64,000 nucleotides of DNA. It comes from Streptomyces sp. ADI95-17. GTDB taxonomy: Bacteria > Actinomycetota > Actinomycetes > Streptomycetales > Streptomycetaceae. Below, in pieces: positions 34,061 to 42,795 of this stretch. The DNA lies in contig NZ_ML123044.1 in NCBI RefSeq assembly GCF_003846175.1, positions 788,894 to 852,893 of the forward strand, in the 5' to 3' direction. The translations under genes and the position numbers were made by a program. Position 1 is the first letter of the stretch; each line of letters begins with the position of its first letter. Below the pieces are notes generated by a model. It ran no database searches. It saw nothing but the letters and a program-made list of their open reading frames with translations, and was not told where the DNA came from.

Positions 34061-35056
34061 CTATCGGGCCCGGCCCAGCCGCTCCCCGAAGAACCGCTGC
34101 CGGGCCGCCCGGAGCTCCGCCACCTCCGCCGCCGTGCCCTCGTGCTCGAAGTGCCCCGCGTTCAGCACCAGCAGTTCGTGCTCGCCGGCCAGCGCGTTGT
34201 GCACGGCGAACTGCCCCGGCGGCGGCACCGAGGGGTCGAAGAGCGCCGCGGCCACCAGCGTGGGCACCTCCAGCCGCGTCGCGGCCGTGGCGGCGTCGAA
34301 GTACGGCAGCACCTCGGTGACCTCGGGGTGGTCGCGGTGGTGGGCCCGCACCGACTCCCCGCTGCCGATGCACTGCAGGGTGAGCCGCAGGGGGTGGTTG
34401 CCGAAGGTGGGCACCGTCAGCTGCCCGGCCCCGAACCGGTCGTCCCAGGGCAGCGCCAGCGCGCCGAGCCCGCCGCCGAAGCTCTCGCCGAGGTAGCCGA
34501 GCGCCGGGCCGCCCCGCTCCGGCGCCAGCTCGGGCACCAGTTCGTGCAGCGCCGAGGCCGCGCACCACAGGTCCGCCACGCAGTCGCCGATGACATACGT
34601 GTCGCGCGACTCGATGCCGTGCAGCACATGCGCGGCGGACACGTCCGGGATGCCCGGGTGCAGTCCGCGCGACTTCATGCCCCGCACGCACGGCAGGATC
34701 GCCGCGGCCCGGGGCAGCGGCAGCGGCACATCGGGGCCCGGCTGTTCCCGGCCGCCGTACCCGTGCCCGATGACGAATCCGTACTCCGCGGCCCCCTCGG
34801 CCGGCAGCGCCACCCAGCCGCCGATCCGTACACCGCCCACCGAGGTGAACGTCACACCGTGGATCCGTACCCCGTCGCGCTCCTCCTCCAGCGGCCCGAG
34901 CTCCGGCTCCGTGGCGACCTTGCGGGCCTCCTGGTAGCACTCGCGCCAGAAGGCGTCGAAATCGTCCGGAGCGGCGGGAGCGGGGACACGCAGCAGGTCC
35001 TGGAGCTCGTAGCCGTACGCCGGATCGAAGGGGAAGTCATGTTCGAACGAAGCCAT
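34061..35056 (-). CDS. Acetyl xylan esterase / cephalosporin-C deacetylase-like hydrolase (AXE1 family)
   Basis: A 331-aa alpha/beta hydrolase from the ATG at 35056 (MASFEHDFPFDPAYGYELQD). AXE1 features are PDDFDAFWRECYQEA, the oxyanion-type GHGYGGREQPG, the nucleophile elbow GESFGGGLG, the acid region LVAAALFDPSVPPPGQFAVH and the catalytic His in NAGHFEHEG. It has no signal peptide, so it acts inside the cell on imported acetylated sugars or other esters. It sits between the LacI gene (convergent, 36 bp apart) and the divergent sugar-binding protein gene, which links it to the carbohydrate module. Confidence 0.85.
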   Translation of the reverse strand: MASFEHDFPFDPAYGYELQDLLRVPAPAAPDDFDAFWRECYQEARKVATEPELGPLEEERDGVRIHGVTFTSVGGVRIGGWVALPAEGAAEYGFVIGHGYGGREQPGPDVPLPLPRAAAILPCVRGMKSRGLHPGIPDVSAAHVLHGIESRDTYVIGDCVADLWCAASALHELVPELAPERGGPALGYLGESFGGGLGALALPWDDRFGAGQLTVPTFGNHPLRLTLQCIGSGESVRAHHRDHPEVTEVLPYFDAATAATRLEVPTLVAAALFDPSVPPPGQFAVHNALAGEHELLVLNAGHFEHEGTAAEVAELRAARQRFFGERLGRAR

Positions 35057-35253
35057 GACCACGACCGTAACGGCCCGGGCCCCGGCGGCACAGCCTCTTG
35101 ATCATCATCGGGCGGACAGCGAAATCGGTCACATCATCCACAATTTCGCATTTGGCGCGCATACCGTGCCAAGTTGAACATTCAGATGTCCAGCACGTTG
35201 CACGAGTGTGACCTAGCACCCTCTTGCGGATTCCCGAATGTCTGCCGCAGAGT

Positions 35254-35284
35254 GATGTATGCGCTTACAGGCAGCGCATACATC
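35254..35284. promoter_or_regulatory. Inverted-repeat operator upstream of sugar ABC operon
   Basis: The arms GATGTATGCGC (35254-35264) and GCGCATACATC (35274-35284) are perfectly complementary, 11 bp each, with a 9-bp spacer. The element ends 25 bp before the binding-protein ATG. Part of it, ATGCGCTTACAG (35259-35270), matches ATGCGCTTTCAG upstream of lacI (32893-32904) at 11 of 12 positions, so it is a candidate site for that repressor. Confidence 0.6.
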
Positions 35285-35309
35285 AGGATTGCTCAAGGAG
35301 GAGCCCTCC

Positions 35310-36557
35310 ATGCCCCGCACCGCCAGAAACGCCTCGATCGGTATCGCAGTCGCCGCCGCGCTCACGCTCGGTCTGACCGCGTGCGGCAGTTCCGGCGACG
35401 ATGTCGCCGCGGACAAGAAGCAGACGCTCACCGTCTGGGCCATGGGGGCCGAGGGCGAGAAGCTCGCGGATGTGGCCAAGGTCTACGAGAAGGCCAACCC
35501 GAACATCACCGTCAAGGTGACCCCGGTCGGCTGGGACGTCGCCCACCAGAAGCTGGTCTCCGCGGCCGCCGCCGGCACCCTGCCGGACGTGGCGCAGATG
35601 GGCGGCAGCTACATGGGCGAGTTCGCCGAGCTCGGTGTGCTGGAGCCGGTCGACACCAAGACCTTCAACGAGAAGGACTTCTTCCAGTCCGGCTGGAAGC
35701 AGGGCGAGGTGGACGGCCAGGCGTACGGCGTGCCGTGGTACGTCGACACCCGCGTCCTCTACTACCGCACCGACCTGGCCGAGAAGGCCGGCGTCACCAA
35801 GGCTCCGACCAACTGGAAGGAGATGCAGGACCTCGCCTCGGCCTACCAGAAGAAGGCCGGGACCAAGTGGGGCCTGTCCATCCAGCCCAGCGGCCTGGAC
35901 ACGGTGCAGAACTTCTACTCCTTCCTGTACTCGGCCGGCGGCGAGATCGTCAACGACAAGGGCGAGGCCGTCATCGACAGCCCCGAGGCCGTCAAGGCGC
36001 TCAAGGAGTACGGCTCGTACTTCGACAAGGGGCTCTCCAACAAGTCCGTGCAGCCCGGCTACGACGTGGTCAAGGACTTCGGCAACGGCCGCGTCCCGAT
36101 GTTCTTCGGCGGCCCCTGGCACGTCACCCTGCTGAACGAGGGCCAGCCGCAGATCAAGGGCAAGTGGGCGGTGGCCAATGTGCCCGCCGACAAGACCTCC
36201 GCCTCCATGGCCGGCGGCTCGTCCCTGGTGGTCTCCAAGGACAGTGAGCACAAGGCCGCCGCCACCGAGTTCATCAAGTACCTGACGGACACCAAGGGCC
36301 AGGCCGACTGGTACAAGCGCACCAAGGACCTGCCGGCCAACACCTCCGCGTGGACCTCCGGCGCCCTCGCCGACGACGCCGACCTCCAGGTGTTCAAGAA
36401 GCAGATGGACACCGCCAAGGCCTCCCCGTCGCTGTCCAACTGGACGGAGATCACCGACAAGGTCGACCAGGCCATCGCCAAGGTCACCCAGGGCAAGGCG
36501 TCCGCCGAGGACGCGCTCAAGACGGCCCAGTCCCAAATCGAAGGCCTTCTGAAGTAA
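35310..36557 (+). CDS. Sugar-binding lipoprotein of carbohydrate ABC importer (SBP family 1)
   Basis: A 415-aa lipoprotein. The ATG at 35310 (MPRTARNASIGIAVAAALTL) is supported by AAGGAGGAG upstream. The lipobox is LGLTAC. Family-1 features are LTVWAMGAEGEKLADVAKVY, AAAAGTLPDVAQMGGSYMGE, YGVPWYVDTRVLYYRTDLAE, and the C-terminal WTEITDKVDQAIAKVTQGKA. It is followed by two permease genes and a beta-glucosidase, so an oligosaccharide, probably a glucoside, is the likely ligand. No ATPase gene is in the operon, as is common in Streptomyces, where the shared MsiK ATPase serves such systems. Confidence 0.92.
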   Translation: MPRTARNASIGIAVAAALTLGLTACGSSGDDVAADKKQTLTVWAMGAEGEKLADVAKVYEKANPNITVKVTPVGWDVAHQKLVSAAAAGTLPDVAQMGGSYMGEFAELGVLEPVDTKTFNEKDFFQSGWKQGEVDGQAYGVPWYVDTRVLYYRTDLAEKAGVTKAPTNWKEMQDLASAYQKKAGTKWGLSIQPSGLDTVQNFYSFLYSAGGEIVNDKGEAVIDSPEAVKALKEYGSYFDKGLSNKSVQPGYDVVKDFGNGRVPMFFGGPWHVTLLNEGQPQIKGKWAVANVPADKTSASMAGGSSLVVSKDSEHKAAATEFIKYLTDTKGQADWYKRTKDLPANTSAWTSGALADDADLQVFKKQMDTAKASPSLSNWTEITDKVDQAIAKVTQGKASAEDALKTAQSQIEGLLK

Positions 36558-36582
36558 TCGAAGGCCGGATGAAGTAGGAGTC

Positions 36583-37575
36583 ATGCGCACCATGACCGCA
36601 AAGGCCGCGCAGTCGGCCAAGGCGCAGGCCGGGTCGGGGACCTCCGGGTCCCCGGCCACCGGGCCCGCGGGTCGCCGGGGCGGCAAGAAGGCCTCGATGG
36701 GCGTGCAGAACGTGGCCGGCTGGCTGTTCTCCACCCCCTTCCTCGTCCTCTTCCTCGTCTTCATGGCGTTCCCGATCATCGCCACGCTGGTGATGAGCTT
36801 CACCGACTTCGGGCTGCGCAATGTGACGCACCCGCTGGACGCGAACTTCATCGGCTTCGAGAACTACATCAAGCTGTTCAGCGACGAGAAGTTCCTCAAG
36901 TCGCTGTTCAACACGGCGTACTTCGTGGTGATCGGCGTCCCGCTGACGATCGGCCTCGGTCTGGTCGTCGCCGTACTGCTGAACAACGGCATCGACCGGG
37001 CGCGGACCTTCTTCCGCGTCGGCTTCTACGCCCCGGTGGTCACCACCATCGTCGCGGTCGCCGTGGTCTGGCGGTTCGTGCTCGACCCGAGCGACGGGCT
37101 CGTCGCGGGGCTCCTCTCCGAAGTGGGCCTCACCTCGCCCGACTTCCTGGGCTCCGAGACGCTCGCCATGCCGTCGATGATCGCGATGGCGGTCTGGCGC
37201 AACCTCGGCACGGTCATGGTGCTCTTCATCGCCGGTCTGCAGGCCATCCCCACCGAGGTGCGGGAGGCCGCGCGGCTGGACGGTGCCGGTGTCTGGCAGG
37301 AGTTCAAGGGCATCACCGTGCCGCTGCTGCGGCCGACGCTGCTCTACGCCACGGTGATCACGACCATCGGTTACCTCAACGTCTTCGAGGAGCCGTTCGT
37401 GATGACCCAGGGCGGTCCCTCGGACTCCACGCTCACCGTCTCGCTGAACATGTACCGCGAGGGCTTCAACTTCTTCCACATGGGCTATGCGAGCGCCATG
37501 GCGTATGTCCTCTTCGTAGTGATCATGGGCATCACGGTGCTCCAGCTCCGACTGCTGAAGGACAACACGAAATGA
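36583..37575 (+). CDS. Carbohydrate ABC transporter permease (MalF type)
   Basis: A 330-aa membrane protein. A basic Ala/Gly-rich N-terminus of about 45 residues precedes the first helix (WLFSTPFLVLFLVFMAFPII). About six helices follow. The EAA motif is EAARLDGAGVWQEFKGITVP with LLRP after it. Its stop overlaps the start of the second permease as ATGA, showing translational coupling. Confidence 0.93.
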   Translation: MRTMTAKAAQSAKAQAGSGTSGSPATGPAGRRGGKKASMGVQNVAGWLFSTPFLVLFLVFMAFPIIATLVMSFTDFGLRNVTHPLDANFIGFENYIKLFSDEKFLKSLFNTAYFVVIGVPLTIGLGLVVAVLLNNGIDRARTFFRVGFYAPVVTTIVAVAVVWRFVLDPSDGLVAGLLSEVGLTSPDFLGSETLAMPSMIAMAVWRNLGTVMVLFIAGLQAIPTEVREAARLDGAGVWQEFKGITVPLLRPTLLYATVITTIGYLNVFEEPFVMTQGGPSDSTLTVSLNMYREGFNFFHMGYASAMAYVLFVVIMGITVLQLRLLKDNTK

Positions 37576-38480
37576 GCGCCACCAGTGCACCGGGCGCCGT
37601 CTCGACGGCGCCGTCGAAGAAGCCCGCGGACACTCCGCCGTCCGGGACGAAGAAGGCCCGCAACCCGAAGCGCGTCCTGGTCTACGTCCTGCTGTCGGTC
37701 GGCCTGCTGATCATGTCGGCGCCGTTCCTGTGGATGGCCCTCTCGGCCTTCAAGACACAGCAGGAACTGACGGCCAGCCCGCCGGTGTGGATCCCGACCG
37801 AGTGGACCCTGGACAACTTCCGGGAACTGCTCGACAAGCTCGATCTGCCGCTGTACTTCATGAACTCGGTGATCGTGGCGGTGCTGGTCACCGTCTCGAA
37901 CCTGGTGTTCTGCTCGATGCTCGGGTACGCCCTGGCCAAGCTGAACTTCGCCGGCCGCAACAAGATCTTCGGCCTGGTTCTCGGCGCCCTGATGGTGCCC
38001 GGCAACCTGATGCTGCTGCCGCTGTTCGTGCTGATGAGCAAGTTGCAGCTGATCGACTCGTACGCCGGTCTGGTGCTGCCGTTCGCCGCCGGAGCCTTCG
38101 GGGTCTTCCTGATGCGGCAGTTCATGCAGTCGATCCCGGACGAGCTGCTGGAAGCGGCCCGGATGGACGGCGCCGGTGAGTGGTACATCTTCTGGCGGAT
38201 CGTGATGCCGCTGGTGAAGCCCGCCCTGGCGACGCTCTCGATCTTCACGTTCCTGGGCTCCTGGAACAACTTCGTCTGGCCGCTCATCGCGACCAACGAC
38301 CCCGACAAGTACACCCTGCCGGTCGCCCTGGCCACCTTCGCCACCGACCCCAACAAGGCGGGCGGGTCCAACGGCATGCTGATGGCCGGCTCCCTGCTGG
38401 TCGTCCTGCCCGTCGTGGTCCTGTTCATCGCGCTCCAGCGGCACTTCACCCAGGGCATCGCCACGGCGGGCATGAAGTAG
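37572..38480 (+). CDS. Carbohydrate ABC transporter permease (MalG type)
   Basis: A 302-aa membrane protein. The first helix is VLLSVGLLIMSAPFLWMALS, and FKTQQELTASPPVWIPTEWT is the standard MalG loop. The EAA motif is EAARMDGAGEWYIFWRIVMP with LVKP following, and the end is QRHFTQGIATAGMK. It completes the importer with the binding protein and first permease. Confidence 0.93.
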   Translation: MSATSAPGAVSTAPSKKPADTPPSGTKKARNPKRVLVYVLLSVGLLIMSAPFLWMALSAFKTQQELTASPPVWIPTEWTLDNFRELLDKLDLPLYFMNSVIVAVLVTVSNLVFCSMLGYALAKLNFAGRNKIFGLVLGALMVPGNLMLLPLFVLMSKLQLIDSYAGLVLPFAAGAFGVFLMRQFMQSIPDELLEAARMDGAGEWYIFWRIVMPLVKPALATLSIFTFLGSWNNFVWPLIATNDPDKYTLPVALATFATDPNKAGGSNGMLMAGSLLVVLPVVVLFIALQRHFTQGIATAGMK

Positions 38481-38565
38481 CCCGCCCGGCAGCCCCACCG
38501 ATACGTACGGGGCCGCGGCCCCACACCCGCGGCCACACCCCTTCATCCCAGAGAGACAGTTTGCG

Positions 38566-39768
38566 ATGACGCACACCCAGGTCCCGTTCCCCGAAAACTT
38601 CCTGTGGGGCGCCTCCACGGCCGCCCACCAGATCGAGGGCAACAACACCAACAGCGACTGGTGGGTCAAGGAGCACGCCGCGGGCACCCACATCCAGGAG
38701 CCCAGCCTGGACGCCTGCGACAGCTACCACCGCTGGAACGAAGACATGGACACGCTGGCCGGTCTGGGCTTCACCGACTACCGGTTCTCCATCGAGTGGG
38801 CGCGCATCGAGCCGGCCGAGGGCCGCTTCTCCCGCGCCGAGCTCGCCCACTACCGCCGCATGGTCGAGGGCGCCATCGAGCGCGGCCTGCGCCCCATGAT
38901 CACCCTGCACCACTTCACCGTGCCGCAGTGGTTCGAGGCGCGCGGCGGCTGGACCGCCGAGGGTGCGACCGAGCTCTTCGCGCGTTACGTCGCGGCCTGC
39001 GCGCCGGTGATCGCCGAGGGCGTCAGCCACGTCTGCACCATCAACGAGCCGAACATGATCGCCGTGATGGCCGGCCAGGCCAAGCGGGGCGACAACAGCT
39101 TCCCGCCGGCCGGCCTGCCGACCCCCGACGACGAGACCACCGAGGCCGTCATCGCCGCGCACCACGCGGCCGTCAAGGAGGTCCGGGCGATCAACCCCGA
39201 CATCCAGGTCGGCTGGACCATCGCCAACCAGGTCTACCAGGCCCTGCCCGGCGCCGAGGAGGTCACCGCGGCCTACCGTCACCCCCGCGAGGACGTCTTC
39301 ATCGAAGCCGCCCGCGGCGACGACTGGATCGGTGTGCAGTCCTACACCCGGACCAAGATCGGCACCGACGGCCCGATACCCACCGCCGAAGGCGTCGAGC
39401 GCACCCTCACGCAGTGGGAGTACTACCCCTCCGCGGTCGGCTACGCGCTGCGCCACACCGCCGAGGTCCTCGGCAACGACGTCCCGCTGATCGTCACCGA
39501 GAACGGCATCGCCACCGACGACGACACCCGCCGCGTCGACTACTACACCGGCGCCCTCAACGAGGTCGCGTCCGGGATCCAGGACGGCCTGAACATCCAG
39601 GGCTACCTGGCCTGGAGCGCGCTCGACAACTACGAGTGGGGCTCCTACAAGCCCACCTTCGGCCTGATCGGCTGGGACCCGGAGACCTTCGAGCGGCTGC
39701 CCAAGCCGTCCGCCGTCTGGCTGGGCGAGATGGGCCGCACCCGCGCCCTGCCGCGTATCGCCGGCTGA
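38566..39768 (+). CDS. GH1 beta-glucosidase
   Basis: A 400-aa cytoplasmic glycoside hydrolase of family 1. It begins with the family signature FPENFLWGASTAAHQIEG. The acid/base is Glu161 in TINEP and the nucleophile is Glu312 in VTENGI. Substrate-site features are YRFSIEWARIEP and LAWSALDNYEWGSYKPTFGL. It is shorter than the usual 440-480 aa but has all core motifs. No signal peptide is present, so it splits imported oligosaccharides. It lies 85 bp after the permease gene, and a small hairpin at 39808-39830 follows. Confidence 0.93.
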   Translation: MTHTQVPFPENFLWGASTAAHQIEGNNTNSDWWVKEHAAGTHIQEPSLDACDSYHRWNEDMDTLAGLGFTDYRFSIEWARIEPAEGRFSRAELAHYRRMVEGAIERGLRPMITLHHFTVPQWFEARGGWTAEGATELFARYVAACAPVIAEGVSHVCTINEPNMIAVMAGQAKRGDNSFPPAGLPTPDDETTEAVIAAHHAAVKEVRAINPDIQVGWTIANQVYQALPGAEEVTAAYRHPREDVFIEAARGDDWIGVQSYTRTKIGTDGPIPTAEGVERTLTQWEYYPSAVGYALRHTAEVLGNDVPLIVTENGIATDDDTRRVDYYTGALNEVASGIQDGLNIQGYLAWSALDNYEWGSYKPTFGLIGWDPETFERLPKPSAVWLGEMGRTRALPRIAG

Positions 39769-39807
39769 CGTCGGCCCCCGAGCCGACCGATGTCGGCTCC
39801 CCCCGAC

Positions 39808-39830
39808 CGGGAGCTACCTGACAGCTCCCG
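39808..39830 (+). terminator. Hairpin after beta-glucosidase gene
   Basis: An 8-bp stem (CGGGAGCT with AGCTCCCG) and 7-nt loop, 40 bp past the stop. The rest of 39831-40056 has several other GC-rich short inverted repeats but no gene. Confidence 0.5.
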
Positions 39831-40056
39831 CCCGTACGGGAACCGGCGACACCTGACGGACGCCGGTCCCCGTACAGCAGGGCCTTCCGGGCCCTGTGCC
39901 CGCGTGCGGCGCCGCTCGTGTCCAGCCCTGCTCACGTGCGGCGGCGCACGCGGGTGCCGTACGAGGCAACGGCGCCCCGCGCCCGCGAATCACGACCGAC
40001 GAACGAAATCCGCCCACCGCCCACAGTCGGTGGCTCTTTCTCTTCGAGGGGTTCTG

Positions 40057-41532
40057 ATGGACCGTCGTACGTTTCTCACCGCCGCGGGAACAGGGGCTGC
40101 CGCCCTGTCGCTCGGCACCGTGGTGGCCTCTCCGGCGGGCGCCGCCGCCCAGCCGGTGCGCGGCTCGCACGCACCGCTGCTGCTGCGCTGGTTCCGCGAC
40201 ACGTATCGCTCGATCGAGGCCATGACGACCGACTTCGGTCTCGCCGTCGACAAGATCGACGTCAGCGGGCCCGGCGCCCCCGTCCAGTCGCGTCAGACCT
40301 CCCCCACCAACATCGGCTGCGGCCTCTGGTCGACGGTGGCCGCCGCCGGGCTCGGGGTGATCGACGACGACACGATGCGCCGACGTCTTGAGCGCACCGT
40401 GCGGGCCGTCGAGAAGCTGGAGCGCCACCACGGCTTCTGGCTCAACTGGTACGACGCGCACGACGGTTCGGTCCTCACCCAGTGGCCCGGCACCGGCGAC
40501 CCGGTCCGCCCGTTCCTCTCCTCCGTCGACAACGCCTGGCTGATCACCGGCCTGCGCATCGCCGCCGACGCCGCACCCGCGCTGCGCCCCCACATAGCCC
40601 GCATCCTGGCGACCGCCGACTGGTCGTACTACTACACGCCGTACGACCCGGCCGACCCGGTCGCCGGCCCCGGTCAGCTGCGCGGCGGGTTCTGGCCCGA
40701 TACCGAGGAGCCCACCGGGCACCACTACGGCGCGCTCAACACCGAGCCGCGGATGGCCAGTTACCTGGGGATCGCGGACGGCTCGCTGCCCGCCGACCAC
40801 TACTGGCACCTGCTGCGCACGATGCTGCCCGAGCACGAGCAGGAGCAGCACCCGCAGGGCAGTTACGTCGCCATGGACGGCGTACGCGTCTGGCAGGGGC
40901 ACTACACGCACCGCGGCCGGAAGATCGTGCCCACCTGGGGCGGGTCGATGTTCGAGGCCCTGATGGTGCCCTTGTTCGTGCCGGAGGCGGAGTGGTCGCC
41001 GAGGTCGTGGGGTCTCACCCACCACCGGTACGTCCGCAGCCAGATCGAGCACGGCACGGAAGAGGCGGGGTACGGGTACTGGGGCTTCTCCCCCTCGAAC
41101 ATTCCCGAGGGCGGCTACCAGGAGTACGGCGTCGACGCGATCGGCATGCAGGTCGACGGCTACGCCTCCAACACCGACCGCACGTACACCAAGGACGGCG
41201 AGCCGCTGCCGCCCGCCTCGGCGTTCACCAACGGTGTGGTCACCCCGCACGCCTCCTTCCTCGCCCTGCCGTACGCACCGGCCGAGGCGATCGCCAACCT
41301 GCGCGCGCTCGACCGCGACTTCGGCGCCTACCACGCCGGGTACGGCTTCCGGGACTCCGTCAATGTCGGCACCGGGCGGGTCAGCGACTACCTGCTCGCG
41401 CTGGACCAGGGCATGATCGCGGCGGCACTGGCCCAGGCGATCCGCCCCGGCCTGCTGCAACGGCCGTTCCGGACCGGCGGGTTCCGGTCGAAGGTGCGGC
41501 CGCTGCTCGCCAAGGAGCGGTTCTCCATCTGA
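40057..41532 (+). CDS. Secreted glycoamylase-like / GH144-type glycoside hydrolase
   Basis: A 491-aa protein with a Tat-type signal: MDRRTFLTAAGTGAAALSLG followed by an Ala-rich cleavage region near residue 33. The ATG at 40057 has GAGGGG upstream. The mature protein matches the glycoamylase-like (PF10091) fold found in GH144 beta-1,2-glucanases and in cyclic beta-1,2-glucan synthases: SPTNIGCGLWSTVAAAGLGV, FWLNWYDAHDG, SVDNAWLITGL, VPTWGGSMFEALMVPLFVPE and YGYWGFSPSNIPEGGYQEYG. It likely cuts a glucan outside the cell and so feeds the upstream importer and beta-glucosidase. The linkage specificity is inferred only from family resemblance. Confidence 0.75.
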   Translation: MDRRTFLTAAGTGAAALSLGTVVASPAGAAAQPVRGSHAPLLLRWFRDTYRSIEAMTTDFGLAVDKIDVSGPGAPVQSRQTSPTNIGCGLWSTVAAAGLGVIDDDTMRRRLERTVRAVEKLERHHGFWLNWYDAHDGSVLTQWPGTGDPVRPFLSSVDNAWLITGLRIAADAAPALRPHIARILATADWSYYYTPYDPADPVAGPGQLRGGFWPDTEEPTGHHYGALNTEPRMASYLGIADGSLPADHYWHLLRTMLPEHEQEQHPQGSYVAMDGVRVWQGHYTHRGRKIVPTWGGSMFEALMVPLFVPEAEWSPRSWGLTHHRYVRSQIEHGTEEAGYGYWGFSPSNIPEGGYQEYGVDAIGMQVDGYASNTDRTYTKDGEPLPPASAFTNGVVTPHASFLALPYAPAEAIANLRALDRDFGAYHAGYGFRDSVNVGTGRVSDYLLALDQGMIAAALAQAIRPGLLQRPFRTGGFRSKVRPLLAKERFSI

Positions 41533-41608
41533 ACCGCCTCGAAACGTGGTGGCGTACCGGTCCGGGGCGGAGCGCTCGGGGCCCGGCCCCGGCCCGGTAC
41601 GCCACCGC

Positions 41609-42667
41609 TCAGTTCCAGCCCCGGCGGTACGCCGTCCAGTCGCCCTCCCGCGCGGCGAAGTCGACGTAGAGCGCGACCCCGAACCGTTCGCGGTCGCGGT
41701 CGGTGCGCCCCAGTCCCAGCCGGGTGCCCCGGACCGCGGCGGCGACCGTCTCGGCCGACTCGTGGTGTCCGAGGTCGTTCTCGTGGAAGAACGGCAGCCC
41801 CATCAGCAGATCGGTGCCGCGCGGCGTCACTTCGAGGGCGAGCGCCGTCTGCTGGGCGACATAGCCGCCGAACAGTCCCTCCAGGGGCATCCAGGTGTCG
41901 TACGACATGACGGCGATCTGGTCGACCCGGCGCGCGACCTGGCCGAAGAACTTCTGCGACCACCACTTCTGGCTGCCGCCGCTGAGCACCCCGACCACGC
42001 GGTGCGCCGCGGGCAGCGGGTCGATCTGGTGGGCGGCGACGGACAGCGTTGCCCGGCGTGCCCCGGTGAGCGCGCGCAGGTCGTCCAGGAGCGAGAGGTA
42101 GTTCCGGTCGCCGGAGTGCAGCGGCTCCAGGTCGAAGTGGACGCCGTCGAACCCGGCGTCCAGGATCTGCCGGGCCGAGGCGACCACGGCGGTACGCGAT
42201 CCGGCCCGTTCCAGGCGCAGCCCGTCGGGCCCTTCGGTGGCGAGCACGTCGCCGAGCCAGGCCTGGACCCGGATGCCGGGCAGGGTGCGGTGCACGGCGT
42301 CGATCAGCCACCGGGCCCCGGGGTAGCGGTCGGCGGGCAGGGTGCCGTCGTGTTCCAGCGGCCCGGCGTGGACGTACAGGTCCTTGATCCCCGTCCCCTC
42401 GATCCGGGTGGCGAACGCGGCGAGGTCGGCGTCGTTCTTGCGTCCGTCGACCCAGGCGTGGCCGAGCCAGATGGCGTCGCGGCCACGGGTGCGGGTGTTG
42501 TCGCCCGGGTCGCCGGAGTAGTTGAGCCGCAGGGCGATGCCCGCGGTGAGCACCGGCACCACGATCACCAGGACCGCCGCCAGGGCGATCCTCCTGGGCC
42601 AGGTCCACCTGAACCGGGCCGCCCGTTCGCGTATCCGCCGGGCGCCGCGTTCGATCCCCGTGAGCAC
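41609..42667 (-). CDS. Membrane-anchored GH18-like glycoside hydrolase
   Basis: A 352-aa protein. The GTG at 42667 is preferred because GGGGGAGAAGG lies just before it; an ATG at 42718 would add 17 residues. A basic N-terminus and one helix (IALAAVLVIVVPVLTAGIAL) anchor it, with the rest outside. The core has TIM-barrel hydrolase features: DAIWLGHAWVDG, FDGVHFDLEPL and VMSYDTWMPLEGLFGGY. The GH18 DGxDxDxE motif is present as DGVHFDLE: the first Asp of DxDxE is His, but the second Asp and the catalytic Glu remain. The substrate is unknown. Confidence 0.7.
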   Translation of the reverse strand: MLTGIERGARRIRERAARFRWTWPRRIALAAVLVIVVPVLTAGIALRLNYSGDPGDNTRTRGRDAIWLGHAWVDGRKNDADLAAFATRIEGTGIKDLYVHAGPLEHDGTLPADRYPGARWLIDAVHRTLPGIRVQAWLGDVLATEGPDGLRLERAGSRTAVVASARQILDAGFDGVHFDLEPLHSGDRNYLSLLDDLRALTGARRATLSVAAHQIDPLPAAHRVVGVLSGGSQKWWSQKFFGQVARRVDQIAVMSYDTWMPLEGLFGGYVAQQTALALEVTPRGTDLLMGLPFFHENDLGHHESAETVAAAVRGTRLGLGRTDRDRERFGVALYVDFAAREGDWTAYRRGWN

Positions 42668-42795
42668 GTCCTTCTCCCCCTGTGTTTCGGTGTGCCGTCG
42701 CCGTACGAAGGGCATCATGACGCACCGCCCGGGTGCCGTCGGCGGGCCCGGTCGCCGGGTCGCGGGTGACGGAGGGTGGACATAGCCTCACGAAT

